Shown: positions 1-12,127 of the stretch, piece by piece
Layout: every line of letters begins with the position of its first letter
Numbering within the stretch: position 1 is the first letter of the stretch
NCBI RefSeq assembly: GCF_026745355.1
Contig: NC_079206.1
Location: forward strand, 20,050,392-20,114,391
Direction of reading: 5' to 3'
DNA length: 64,000 nt
Origin: Beta vulgaris subsp. vulgaris
Lineage: Eukaryota; Streptophyta; Magnoliopsida; Caryophyllales; Amaranthaceae
Translations under genes and position numbers: made by a program
The notes under the pieces: model-generated
The model's input: the letters and a program-made list of their open reading frames with translations, nothing else
The model's database searches: none
What the model was told of the DNA's origin: nothing

Positions 1-216
1 ATAATTTCCTATTATATTGATAAGTAATTGCTAAGATAAGTAACCCCAAGCCCCAACAGGCAATAGGGATATAATTAACCATAACAATTATCAATAATTC
101 CTATTATAGTCATAAGCAACCACTAGTATATTAATTACTAACCTCAAAAATATAATAATTAACCTTATTACCTTGTATTTGCACGGGCCATATCATTTAC
201 TATAGTTGTAGTCGGC

Positions 217-632
217 TAGAGGTGACAAACGAGTCAAACGGATCTGGCCATTCAGAGTCGGATCATATTTGGGTCAATTTTGTGTTCATGTTGCGTTCAG
301 GACGTTTGTGCACGTGTCCGTCTCGGGTTTATGAAAATTCGGGTTGAGTCGGGGATGAGTTTGCTGGGTTAGTTTCAACTGTTCGGGCTGGTTTAGGTTG
401 GATCAATTCGAGTAAGGTCGGCTTTCTAACAAATAAATAAAACACCTAAATTAATGTTTGTGAAAAATATTTCATTATTATTTTCAGTTCGGATCATTAC
501 TTTCAGGTCACTTCGAATCGAATTATTTCGAGTTTCGGTTCTATTTCGAATAGTCACTGTCATGAAAGCCCAGGTTTCAAATCGAGTATTTCGAGTTAAA
601 TCAAGGGGTAAAAGTCTATTGTAGTGGCTATA
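217..632. mobile_element. Possible hAT-type element with GGGTCGG-like sequence
   Basis: TAGAGGTGACAAACGAG at the left resembles the hAT ends above; flanks TAGTCGGC (209-216) and TAATCGGC (633-640) agree in 7 of 8. The right terminal repeat is poorly conserved. Confidence 0.35.
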
Positions 633-640
633 TAATCGGC

Positions 641-1147
641 CATAGATAAAACTTACTTCTAGGTGGTGGGGGTGGGGGGTTGTTTGGGATACTGGTTATT
701 TCCTAGAACATATATATAGGTATTTATCGTTTTGATCCCTAGTTTACGACAATGCAAGGGAATATCTTGAAGACTTGAACTAAAGATTCGATCTACCTTT
801 AATATAGGCTTTTGTTAAACAATGGAGCAGCACATCGGATAAGATCAGGAGTTGAACATACGGCTTTACATAGGCCGCCATGATCATAGATTATTAGACT
901 TACTTTCTGCAGCAAGAAATCCAAGAATCATAATTCATTAGTGCCAATTGCCCAAATCTTTTTCTTCAAGTAGGCCCTCACCAAGGAGAAAGGTTCAGTA
1001 ACTTGTTCTAATACCAAAAAGTTTTAGCATCACTACGAAGATTGCCACTCATGATTTATGAATTAGAAAAACTTGCCATCTCTCTCTATATTACTTTCTC
1101 TCTTATCCTCAAAAATTTAGATGTCTCATGACCAATTTTACTAAATA
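641..1147. other. Intergenic, nothing recognised
   Basis: AT-rich, no open frame of note, no terminal repeats found. Confidence 0.6.
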
Positions 1148-1386
1148 CTACCTCTATTTTTATTTAGTTGCAACATTCACCTTTTTGCACAAATTTTAAG
1201 AAATAAGAAAAGAGAGTATAATTGACCCATTTTCCCCTGCTATTAGTACTGTAATTAAATGGGGAGAGTAGGTGAAGGGTAATATAGTCAAATTATCCCA
1301 AAAGCTTTCCTAAAAAGGGAAATGTTGCAACTAATGAAAAACACCTAAAAGTAGAAATTGTTGCAACTAAATAAAAACAGAGGTAG
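1148..1386. mobile_element. Short MITE with TTTAGTTGCAAC ends
   Basis: CTACCTCTATTTTTATTTAG at left is the inverted repeat of CTAAATAAAAACAGAGGTAG at right, about 239 bp. No coding. Confidence 0.75.
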
Positions 1387-1870
1387 CATATTTTACTCAT
1401 GATCAAAATAAAGTTTATCATCACCCCTTAACTTCAAATATAAAAATTTAAAAAAGTGACTAGATTTTTTTTTTTGAAGGGAAGTAATATGGTAATATGG
1501 GTGTCTATATATAAAGCTCAAAAAGTTATGGTCATGGATATTTTTATTTTATATTTCCTTATGTATTTTTTTAGATATTGCAATTTGAAATTATGAATGA
1601 AAAAAAAATAATCTAAATAGTAGTTCGCATCACCATTCTACTAGCTCAAAATTCTAATGTCCTATTTTCCAAAGAGAACACACAATGATCTATTTTATAC
1701 TCCATCCGTTTCCTAAAGATCTTCCCACTTACTGTTCCTACAGATACCAAGGAAAATCAAGTTGTGTGGGGCATGGTGTGAATAAAGTAGGAGAGAGAAA
1801 GGGGTTAAGATAAATAAATAAATAAAAAGGGGTTAAAGTAGGAGAGAGAAAGGGAGTAAAATTGAATTAA

Positions 1871-2960
1871 TCTCTATTACATAAGGGAAGGGGGGAGCAA
1901 CGGTGTCCTTTTTTGAACTGACTATTTTGCCCCCTTTCCTTTCTAAATTACAAAATACTTGCTTGATTAGCTTCTACTTGATTAGCTTATATGAGGAAAA
2001 TTAAAGTTTCCTCTTATTATAACTTTATAGAAATAAAATACTTGCTTGATTATATTCTACTTTCACTGATCAACAAATATGTTTCATGTTATTATCATTG
2101 ACGACTACACATACATAGCTTTTATGCACGCGATGCGTGCGATGACATTTTTAGGCCTAATTATTTCTAAGTAGTAAACAAAAAGAAAATGCAAGTTAGT
2201 ATTTAAGTTCACCTCCATTTTGTAGATATAAGATTCTTTGAACTACAATCAAATATTATTTAAAAACACTTTAATAAATATGTATAAATAATGAACAAAT
2301 AACGGTATTTTATTTCTATAAAATGCTTTTCAAAAATCATTTCATGCGAAATCAGATTGTGTATGAAAAATTTGAAATTTCATTTCACCTATAATGAAAA
2401 TTAAAGTGTTCAAATTTAGAAAAGGAGAAAAATTAAAAACGACCATTTCATGCAAAATCAGATTGTGTATGAAAAACTTAAATTTCCTTTCAAATATAAT
2501 TGAAACTCAAAGTGTGAACATTTAGAAAAGGAGAAAAAATTAAAATGATGAAAATTCTTAAATATCCTGTGAAATCAGAATTTAGAAGTTAGACAAGGAA
2601 AAAAAACTAAAATTGTATTATACTTTTCGGTTACAATTTTGGGATCATAGAGAAATTACTGAAATCCATATTAAAAACTATTATAAATTACAAAAATGAA
2701 TAAAACTAAAAAAAAAAGAACATGACGATATATAGTAAAGAACATCATACTGATTATAAAAGAACATGCGCATATAAGACTTGAGAAACAAAAAACTATT
2801 CAAAATCACAAAAATGAATGACAACAGAAAAAAGAACATGGAAGAATCTTATTCACAAAATAGAGGTGAACTTACATACTAACTTGCATTTTCAATTTGT
2901 TTACTACTTAGTATTAGGCCTAAAAATATCATCGCACGCATCGCGTGCACAAAAGGCTAG
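1871..2960 (+). mobile_element. Non-autonomous Helitron
   Basis: Starts TCTCTATTAC and ends with the hairpin GCACGC-ATC-GCGTGC (2934-2948) followed 8 bases later by CTAG, with host T next (CTRRT rule). Comparison with the uninterrupted MITE shows insertion between A and T without duplication. No helicase or Rep coding is present. It contains two diverged tandem copies of about 106 bp (2338-2443 and 2444-2549). Confidence 0.85.
2117..2223 (-). repeat. Inverted copy of the Helitron 3' end
   Basis: The reverse complement of 2117-2223 matches 2855-2958 over about 100 bp with few differences, including the GCACGCATCGCGTGC hairpin. The element therefore has one 3' terminus in each orientation. Confidence 0.8.
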
Positions 2961-3288
2961 TAATATAATGGTGGATCATATGATAGTGACATGAGAGGGT
3001 AAATAGGGAAATTTGTTTTGCCAAATAAGGAATAAAGCAAAAGAGGGAAGATCTTTTGGAAACACCCTTAAACGGAAAGAGGGAAGATCTTTAGGAAACG
3101 GAGGGAGTAGTTCATTATGGTTTATGAGTAAAAAAATCATTAGTGCATTTTTTTTAATATTATGGTTGATGATTAATTTTGATGACCAAAAAAGTCATGG
3201 GTGCGAGTGCTCTAAGTCCTATCAAATTTCTAAAATAATCTAAATAGACAAACATGAAGTTACTGTATCCTTTACGCTCTTTTTACTG

Positions 3289-3546
3289 CTCCCTCTGTTT
3301 CATTTTAGTTGTTACACTTACACTTTTCACGCATGTCAATGCAAAACTTTAACGATATATATCTCAATTTTTGTATTTGTAAAAATTATAAAAGTACATA
3401 TTAATAAAATACATACTAAGACGAATCTAACAAGATCCCACATGACTATGTTTTTATTCACGTATAAATCACAAACGAAGGTCAAAGTGCAATTTGTAAA
3501 TAGTGTAAAATGTCAAAGTGTAACAATTAAAATGAAACGGAGGGAG
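3289..3546 (+). mobile_element. Stowaway-like MITE (second family)
   Basis: CTCCCTCTGTTTCATTTTAG at left, AAAATGAAACGGAGGGAG at right, TA on the right flank. The interior carries GATCCCACATGACTATG, shared with the copies at 8732, 14798, 17310 and 25570. Confidence 0.82.
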
Positions 3547-3609
3547 TACCTTACTTTGGTTAAAATAAACACGAGGGTTTATATTTACTGTCCTAAAATT
3601 ACTAGGCAC

Positions 3610-4484
3610 CAGTGGCGAAGCCATGATTCTCAAAGTGGGGGGACAAAATTCGACCGTCAAGTATTCAAGAAAAAAATTTAGAAAAAAAAAAACAATACAA
3701 CACAAATTGTTTAATACTAAATGTTTTACATTCAAAATTCCAAAATGCTTATAGTCTTACAATCAACTCATAAATATAAATCAACTACATATCAAAGTAT
3801 TCCTCTTCAAGCCAAACTATTCAATATTTCAATTATAAATCAACTCATATTTATTCCTAATTAGAAATTCCAGATTAACAACAAATTCCAAACCAACAAC
3901 AAATCAATCAACAACCATAAATCCACAATAACAAATTAACATTTCGCAAATATCATAATTCAATAATTCACAACCAAACAATGTATATTGTAAATATTAC
4001 CTTTAAAAAAAAAACTTAAACTAAAGCTTAGGGTTAAGAAAACTTACAAACTGACTGAAAATTGAAATGGGGTTTCGGGAGGTCGGCGACGGGGAATGGA
4101 CGTAGGCGGTGGGGGTGGGGGTGCGCTTCGTCTCTAGAGTCCGTCGTGGGTCGCAACGTGCAAGCGTCGCTTCCTCTAATCATCTTCGCTCCTGACTTCG
4201 TTGCAGGCTCATTTCCTCTTCGTGAATTCGTTCCTCACTAGCTCACCGCTCGTCGTCGTCGGCTCTAACGACTGTGTATGTGCGGTCGACGTCGTCCCTC
4301 CGCCGTGGCGCTGCCGATTTAGGGTTTCTCTCTGTCTCTCTTCCGAAGAGTCTTCAACGTGTTTTTTTCAAAATGATTCACGCGTCTACTGTGAATATGT
4401 TTTTTTTCTTTTTTTTTTAAGAAACTATTTTTAAAAAGTGGGGGGACATATGTCCCCATGTCCCGCCTGCTGGCTCCGCCACTG
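3610..4484. mobile_element. Non-autonomous hAT transposon with perfect 8-bp target duplication
   Basis: Ends CAGTGGCGAAGCCA and TGGCTCCGCCACTG are inverted repeats; CTAGGCAC is duplicated exactly at 3602-3609 and 4485-4492. Sub-terminal GTGGGGGGACA also occurs near both ends. The right third (4060-4350) is markedly GC-richer with CGTCGTCGTC, like captured host sequence. No transposase. Confidence 0.92.
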
Positions 4485-4492
4485 CTAGGCAC

Positions 4493-5929
4493 AATCTTAA
4501 TTTTACACGCAGTTTTCGATATATTCTTCACCCAGCTTCCAACCCTTATTGACTCTTACCCCCTCTCTTGCTCTCCAGCAATCCTTCCACCACTCCAAGA
4601 AGCACCACACCTCCTCCACAAACACCATATCACCACCTTAATTTCCTCTAGTACACCACCATCGAAAAGTGTGTCGTAGCATCGAACTAAACTGAAAAGA
4701 GAAGATGTCACATTGGCAAGAGAAATATGTCGCCTCATGAGCGACCTTAGCACCGATAAGTTTTTCCTATTCTTGTCGGAAAAAAACCTAATTGGGGTTG
4801 TTGTCGTGCATCTTGTGCCTGTTTCGTTCCTTAGCAACTAAGTTTCAATAGGATTTGGAGGAGATAAGAAGATGAAGAGTGTAAAAAATGGGAGGGACAA
4901 AATTGTTCAAGTAGGATGGTACCAGATAAAATCAGGACGATCAATAGCAAATCACATAAATAATGTATTATTAACATGTATCTCTATTCTCACCTTTCAT
5001 CATTTACGTACAAACGTGAATTGGTTGATGAAGCATGTAAGTTTTTATGAACATAATCCAATACCAGATATTCAATGTAATGTTGTAGTTTTTCTGGGCA
5101 TGAAGTTTCCAAAACGCCTCTATGGATCACTGAATGTATATGTCACCTTTATTGAGAAATTATGCCAAATTGCCAAGTAAAATCTAAAAGTTTTACAAGG
5201 GCAATTATGGAAATTGCAATCCTAAGTGTGGGGCAGTCATACTCATAAACAACTGAGCATTCTCATTCATTCTCTTTTTAAAAAATATCACTCTACAATT
5301 TTTTCTCTATACTCTTAATCATAAACAACAAAAATTATCCTAATTATTTTTTCCTCTCTCTTACTCTTGTACCTACCCAACTACTTTTTCTCTCTCATCA
5401 CCCAACCACAATTATACAATATATATTATTTATTTTTCAATAATATGATATATTAATTAATAATTGATAACAAGTATTAAAAAAATTAAATACATAATTA
5501 GTATTTTTGTAAATAGTTGAAAAAATATTTGTCTGAATATAGAAAAATGGATCTCTATTTATACAGGTCAGAAAAAATAGAGACATGAATATTTCTTTTA
5601 TTTTTTTTGATCTGTATTTTTTTTAAATATAAGCGTTGCAAATTTTACAAAAGGTTATATTTTAATAATTAATAGGGAGGTGTCAGCTACCACCTGCAAT
5701 GTGACACTTGTAAATTTTTTTGCTTTTTTGCCAGCCAAAACGCGGAGTTTTGGCTAGAATGGCTAGAAGAAAAGTAAAAAAAAATTAAGGGAGCCGCATC
5801 AGGCAGTGGGCCTCACACTCATGCCTAATCATGATTTCACTCGTCCCATGCAACATTTTATTTCAATCATCCCACGTTCTTTGTTTCAATCATGGTGAAG
5901 ATCCAAAATAATTTTAAGATTGCATTCAG
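4493..5929. other. Intergenic, short unrecognised open frames only
   Basis: Holds an open stretch at 4872-5180 (102 codons) with no recognisable domain and no splice context; I do not call it a gene. The rest is AT-rich. Confidence 0.5.
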
Positions 5930-6050
5930 GAAAAAAAAAGTTCAAATAGATCAGATTAGAAAAAGGAAGTTTAGAAAAAGTAAGTTCATATTAGATGATA
6001 TAAGTTCATATTAGATAAGTTAAGATCAGATGAGCTCAAATCATGCTTAT
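5930..6050. repeat. AGTTCATATTAGAT-type tandem repeats
   Basis: Short repeats of TCAGATTAGAAAAAG and AAGTTCATATTAGAT, related to the array at 8430-8575. Each array adjoins an (ATT)n tract, suggesting two relics of the same element family. Confidence 0.6.
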
Positions 6051-6060
6051 ATCTGAGAAA

Positions 6061-6250
6061 ACTTATTATTATTGTTATTAATATTGTTGTTATTATTTTT
6101 ATTATTATGATGATTATAATGATTATTAGTACTAGTAATACTATTATTATTATTTATATTATTATTATTATTATATTATTATTATTATTATATTATTATT
6201 ATTATTTACTATTATTATTAGTATTTTACTATTAATCCTACTATTTACTA
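6061..6250. repeat. (TTA)n microsatellite, interrupted
   Basis: Runs of TTA/ATT with interruptions, including a pure stretch at about 6142-6208. Confidence 0.9.
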
Positions 6251-6621
6251 GTATATTTATTTAAAAGGTTTATTATTATTACTGACGTCGTTGTTATTAC
6301 TATAAATGTAATTGATATCATTTCTAGTTATTGTGCTGAAGAAGAATAATTTTATTTTGCCATCTTTACGTATTATTATTATTTATATTTGTTCTAATTA
6401 ACAATTTTGATATGCTACGTTCTTTTTAATGTACATGTAAAGAACATTAACATAGTATATGATTATTTTTGTAAAAACAATTTTGGCAGAATAATATAAA
6501 GTATATGTTGCTAGTTTATATAAAACATGAGTAGCATGGGATAACCTAATGGTTGGGCATCACCTTCAAATTTTTCCCTACAAGGGGTTTCAACTTATCT
6601 TTGAAAACAAAGTTTATATTT

Positions 6622-7482
6622 CTTCCGTATCAAATTAAACGCAACAATTCCCTTGACACGAACCCATAGGCAAAATTTCTTAAGGTAAGATTAGGAAAAT
6701 ATGAGGGTATGTAATTAAGTTAATTGGAGAGAGGAGATGGGACCAAGCACCACCTAATGCCGCTACTACCAGTACCTACTGCAACCACTACTGTCGGGGC
6801 ATCACCAGTACCACTACATACTGCCACCACCACTACCGGAGCACCACTAGTATCAACAGCTCCACCTAAACAAAACCACCAACTCCACCTAAACACCACC
6901 ACCAACTCCACCAAAACACCACCAAAACCACAAGGAGAGAGAATGTCGTGAAAACAGATGTTTCCGTCGAAGGAGACCAAGAACAGTGCCAAACGATCTC
7001 CTCAGATCTAGAAACATCCACGCGGACAAGCCGTAAACCTAGATCTGCCATGGTCGGAGCAAATGATCAATGGCTCGTAGAAGGAAAGCAAGTGACTGAA
7101 GGAGTTCGGCGGTAAAAGGATGGGATAATTTCCGAAGGGTAGTGGTGGGGAGAGAAAGTGGTGGTGGGTGGGAGTGAGGAGAGAGAAAGTGGTGGTGGGT
7201 GATGATGAAGAAGAAAAGTAGTGGTGGGTGAGAGTTGAGGAGATAGAAAGAGGAAGATGATTTCGGTTTGTATTGATTTAATTAGTATGACAAGTTTGTG
7301 ATTAAGAGTTTAATTAGTTTTTATTAGGTATAATTAAGTGTGGTTTAATTTTTTAGTAAGGGTATTCTTGAAAATTCATACCTAAAAAACTTACCAAAAA
7401 TAGAAAGTTTGGAATTGTTGCATTTAATTTGAAACTGCCCAAAATAAAAATAATTGTTGCATTTAATTTGATACGGAAGAAG
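6622..7482. mobile_element. Large MITE-like element with captured low-complexity sequence
   Basis: CTTCCGTATCAAATTAAACG and TTTAATTTGATACGGAAGAAG are terminal inverted repeats. The last about 30 bp of the right end is duplicated (ATTGTTGCATTTAATTTG twice). The middle (6720-7250) is G/C-richer, with CCACCAC and GTGGTGG repeats that read as Thr/Pro-rich open frames; I do not regard these as a gene. Confidence 0.65.
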
Positions 7483-7504
7483 TATAAAACATGACAATGA
7501 TATA

Positions 7505-7826
7505 CTCCCTCTGTTTCCTAAAGATCTTTCCTCTTTCCGTTTAAGGGTGTTTCCAAAAGATCTTCCCTCTTTTGCTTTATTCCTTATTTGGTAAAACAAA
7601 TTTCCCTATTTACCCTCTCATGTCACTATCATATGGTCCACCATTACATTATTAATTCAATTTTACTTCCTTTCTCTCTCCTACTTTAACCCCTTTTTAT
7701 TTGTTTATTTATCTTAACCCCTTTTTCTCTCGCTCCTACTTTACTCACACCATGCCCCACACAACTTGATTTTTCTTGGTATTTGTAGGAACAATAAGTG
7801 GAAAGATCTTTAGGAAACGGAGGGAG
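7505..7826 (+). mobile_element. Stowaway-like MITE (AAGATCTT family), intact copy
   Basis: A 322-bp element with ends CTCCCTCTGTTTCCTAAAG and CTTTAGGAAACGGAGGGAG, flanked by TA. It is the uninterrupted reference for the copies at 1700-3107, 11788-12101 and 54965-55362. Such elements are mobilised by mariner-like transposases. Confidence 0.88.
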
Positions 7827-8238
7827 TAGTAAGAATATTTAACAATTTTATTCAAGGTCATATGAATATATATATTTATAGGTTTATTTATAATTAAAAA
7901 AAGAACAATTGATTGGTGTAACACACAAAGAATATGTTAGTTAAATCTAAACATGCCATCAATATAAAAATTAAATCTATCTTTTATTTTTAAAATGTGT
8001 TTTTTAAATAGATTTTGTATGCTCTTTTAATATATATATTTTATTATCATTATATTTTTTTTATTACTATCTATATTCTTATTAGAAATGGACCTTAGAC
8101 ATGAACAATGTGTTCCTTTTACCAAGAACAATATGTTTTTTTAACCTAAAATATGTGTTCTTTTATGATTATATGTTCATATACTATGTGTTATTTTTTT
8201 TTAAAAAAACTAATAATGATATTTTTTTACTACTACTC

Positions 8239-8339
<101 letters not shown>

Positions 8340-8429
8340 AATTTGTGCATAGTAATAAAATTACATTAATATTAATACTAGTAATGAAATATAAAAAAAA
8401 TATTAGTAATAATATATTTTATAGTAAAA

Positions 8430-8575
8430 GTAGACAAGTTCTGATCAGGTAAGTTCATATCAGATCAGATAAGTTCAGATCAGACCAGGAACAGTAAAAA
8501 TAAGTTCAGATCAGATTAGAAAAAATATGTTCAGATCAGATTAGAAAAAATAAGTTCAAACCAGATTAGTAAAAA
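8430..8575. repeat. AAGTTCAGATCAGATTAG tandem repeats
   Basis: Five or six units of about 24-26 bp with core AAGTTCAGATCAGATTAG. No coding. Confidence 0.8.
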
Positions 8576-8731
8576 CAAAGTATACTAAAATATTATCATT
8601 GTAATCCCTGAAAAAGATAATTACCCTATGTACAGAAGTTCTGTATCATATTATCATTGTAGTTCCTCAAAAAGAAAATTATGATCACTATATTTTATGG
8701 ATATCTCAAAACAATATAAGAACAAAAATTA

Positions 8732-8984
8732 CTTCCTCTGTTTTTTCCTTCTTATTTTTATTTTGTGCATTTGTCAATGCACTTCTTTGACCTTAAATAT
8801 CTATAATTACGTAATAGTAAAAATTAAAATGATTGAATATTAATACAATAGTCATTTAGAGGAAGAAAACAAGATCCTATATGACTATACTTTTTCGTAC
8901 ATAGTGATAAGAATTTAGAAAATTCTTTCTAATAGTGAATAGTGTCAAGATTCCAAGTAGGAATAACAACAAATATAGAGCGAG
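8732..8984 (+). mobile_element. Stowaway-like MITE (second family)
   Basis: Left CTTCCTCTGTTTTTTCC, right end decayed (ATAGAGCGAG before TA). Internal GATCCTATATGACTATAC matches the family core. Confidence 0.65.
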
Positions 8985-9094
8985 TACTTCCTTAAAGAAG
9001 TTCAGATATTTTATAAGTTTTTGTAATCTCGAAAAGATTGGTGCTTTTGTCAACCATAATGACAGTCAGGGCCTGTTCTCTTCGACATAAAACA

Positions 9095-9210
9095 ACTTAA
9101 TTGAACTAATTGAACTGAACTTATTGCAACTGAACTGAACTGATTGCAACTAAAGTGAAGTGAAGTGAATTGAACTAAACTAAACTAAACTGAATTGAAT
9201 TGAACTGAAA
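9095..9210. repeat. CTGAA/TGAAC pentamer array
   Basis: Diverged tandem pentamers (AACTGAACTG, AAGTGAAGTG, AACTAAACTA), part of the left end of the Tourist-like element. Confidence 0.85.
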
Positions 9211-9211
9211 T

Positions 9212-11736
9212 TGTAACACCCCAATAATTCCCCCTTTTCAGAAATACCTTTATAATATAAAAGTAGAGAATTACCTAAGTATTATCGCCCGTGTGATAAC
9301 GCATTGGCTTATTCAGAAATTTGCAGCGGAAAACATATAACTAAAATTTAACCTTTTATTATAAGTAAATAAATGAGTACTTTGAAATCAAACATTCTAA
9401 GTCTACTCAAATAAACTTAATAAAGTATGTTCCTACTAATGCAGAAAATAAGATATATTAGTTTATACATCATTATCTCTATTCCCAAATTCCCAATGAT
9501 GCACATATGCGAACCGGTAATGTCAATGCTTTAAAGATTCTGCTCACGAAAATGGGTCATCACAGGATCAATAAGGCAAAGCTATGATCACAAACACAAA
9601 CAAAGCACATAATCAGCAAAGCTGAGTATTACATACGAAAACATAAGCATTCCTAACATGGTATTAAATAAATAACATGCATGGATAAATATTAATATAA
9701 TCATATAAAAATTTGCAGATAATTTTTACTGAACTAAACTCTAAACATCTTTTTAATACTCAAATGGAATAATTATTGGACCTGAGTTGTCTTATCTACT
9801 AATGCCTTCATTAAGAAGACGAAATACGGGAGCTACCACGTATTCCAGAATGACCTGCGATATCGAGGAACTTTTACTAATTGTAATAAGGATGGTGATC
9901 AATCCATCTCCCGTGAAAAGCCATGGCTCGCTCACCATGTACCCCAACTCCTAATGTCCAACTCTAGACGTGCACCAGTCTAAAGTCTATAACTATCCTC
10001 GTTACACTTTACGTTCTTTACAAGTTGTGACACACATACAAGCAACACAGAAACAGTAAATCAAACATTCACAACTGAACTTCTTTTATCTTAGGATTTA
10101 ATAAGTGATCAGAACTTACAACCCAAGACTTACTTTCTTTTAGTCTCAAACTTTCTTATTTGTTGAACCTAGCCAACAATCAAACTTACCTTTAAAAAGA
10201 CATACTTATCAACTTACCAAATAAGACCCACAATCCTCATAAAGTAGTGAAAATAATACTTGTAAGGGAATACATGAATAACATGAATTAATCTTAATAA
10301 CATATTAATTCCCCCATGTGAATTAATAACTAAAGTTCCCATCCACATGCTTGCATCAATAAATCCATACAAACATGACAAATCTTTAACTCATACTAAA
10401 TCTCATATTTAACATGCTTGCACACAGGCATAAAACATGTAGAAATCAATCATACTAGCAATCACATATGAACTTATTAAAGTTCTTATACATGATACTA
10501 CAATTTTTTCTCCTTAAATCATGATACTAATCACATAGCACACAAGTATGTACGTACCTTGTGTAAACTAGTCGGCAAGCCACTTTTAATTCTCTAAAAG
10601 TTCCCTACAGAATATTCTCCGCCAGCAACTTTAAAATATTCAAAATCCCCTTTAAACATATTCAAAAGTTGATTTTACTACCAAAACTTCAATTACTTTT
10701 AATTCCTAGCATAGTACTACCATACTAGTAATTAAAATTCTTAAAACTCCATTAGTAAAATCTTTTATGAAATTCCAGCAACTTATAAAATCATAAAACC
10801 CTGTTTAAATATATGTAATCATGTTTAAATTCATAATCTAAAACAATCCCATAGTGTACAGCATACTACTATGGTTTTCTAACAATTAACACCCTAAAAA
10901 TCCATGCTTTAATGATTAAAACTTCAATTTGGCCAATAATAAACAAATCTGAATTTTTATTCTTATAATTTATAATATACATGAATCAATAAAACATTAA
11001 ATTGAAAGCAATAATCATGATTACCATTAAAATAAAGCATAAAAACATAGTCTTTAATGAAAACTTGAGGAAGAAGAAAATAAATTAACCGACAAAGCAA
11101 AGAACCAAGGAAGAGGATGAAGGCGCCGAAAATAACAGGCCACGCAGCATCCCCTTGCTCACCGAAATTGAGAATCTTGAAGGTTTTGTGACGTTTCTTG
11201 TTGAAGAAGAAACTTTACTTGAAGAAGAAGAAAAATGAGAGAGAGAGAAAACGAAAAACGGTGAGGAGAGTGAAATAGAAGTTGGTCGTGTGGTTTGAGA
11301 GAGAGGAGAGAGAAAATATTCTTTATGTGAGATAAAATAATTGGGTATTAAGATATTTATAAGGAGGCTTCCTTTTTGGGCTTAGGAAAAGGAGATTGGG
11401 CCTAATTAAAATTGATGATGAATAGGATAAATAAATTAGAACTCCTAACATTAATGTAACTCTTTTTTCCTAATCTACCTAGAATTTAAGTTCCTCAAGT
11501 CCACTTAGACTTCTTTTCCAAATCAAATTAGTATTTCAAATCTTTTTCAAAGCATGTTTAATTAAAATATTTTTAACTTTGTTAAATCCTTAAAATAATT
11601 TCATTTGACTTATAAAATAGTCAACCTTCTTTAAATGATCAAATCATTTAAACTAAATCATATTTAAATATATAAATATTAAAATATATTTATAAAAATA
11701 TATTTATAAAATCCTTTAAAATTATGGGGGATTATA
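9212..11736. mobile_element. Probable solo LTR (TGTAACACCCC type)
   Basis: Starts TGTAACACCCCAATAATTCC and ends near GGGGGATTATA. GAAAT stands directly before (9207-9211) and after (11737-11741), as a 5-bp duplication would. A similar GAAAT at 11763 makes the right edge uncertain by about 26 bp. No coding, primer site or second LTR is visible. I recall similar TGTAACACCCC...GCAGCGGAAA sequences from plant LTRs, but the family is not certain. Confidence 0.45.
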
Positions 11737-11756
11737 GAAATGACTTAAATTATAAC

Positions 11757-12127
11757 TAATAGAAATGATGATTGGAGCTGATAACTACTCCCTATGTTTC
11801 TAAAGATCTTCACTCTATTCGTTTAAGTATGTTTCTAAAAGATCTTCACTCTTTTACTTTATTCCTTATTTGAATTTTTTTTCCCTTTTTACCCTCTCAT
11901 GTCGTTGTCATATGGTCCACCATTACATTATTAATTCAATTTTACTCTCTTTCTCTCTCCTACTTTAACCCCTTTCTATTTGTTTATATATCTTAACCCC
12001 TTTCTCTCTCTTACTTTACCCACCACATACCCCACACAAATGGATCCTCCTTGGTATATGTAGGAATAGTAACAAGGAAGATCTTTAGGAAACGGGGAGA
12101 GTAATAGAAATGATGATTGGAGCTGAT
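11757..12127. repeat. 26-bp direct repeats flanking a MITE
   Basis: A 26-bp sequence beginning TAATAGAAATGATGATTGGA is present at 11757-11782 and 12102-12127. The MITE at 11788-12101 sits between them, with its own TA duplication. Confidence 0.85.
11788..12101 (+). mobile_element. Stowaway-like MITE (AAGATCTT family)
   Basis: CTCCCTATGTTTCTAAAGAT at the left and ATCTTTAGGAAACGGGGAGA at the right, flanked by TA. Same interior as 7505-7826 (ACCCTCTCATGTC, GGTCCACCATTACATTATTA). Confidence 0.85.

Larger units (their letters stand above)
1700..3107 (-). mobile_element. Stowaway-like MITE (AAGATCTT family) split by a Helitron
   Basis: Left end CTCCATCCGTTTCCTAAAGA and right end TCTTTAGGAAACGGAGGGAG are inverted repeats flanked by TA. 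The halves (1700-1870 and 2961-3107) together match, in reverse, the complete copy at 7505-7826. The gap is filled by the Helitron at 1871-2960. Confidence 0.85.

Noticed and set aside
4872..5180. 102-codon open frame
   Set aside because: No recognisable similarity and AT-rich codon use like the surrounding DNA.
6724..6992. Thr/Pro-rich and Val/Gly-rich open frames on both strands
   Set aside because: Low-complexity CCACCA repeats inside a transposon-like element; no domain or codon pattern.
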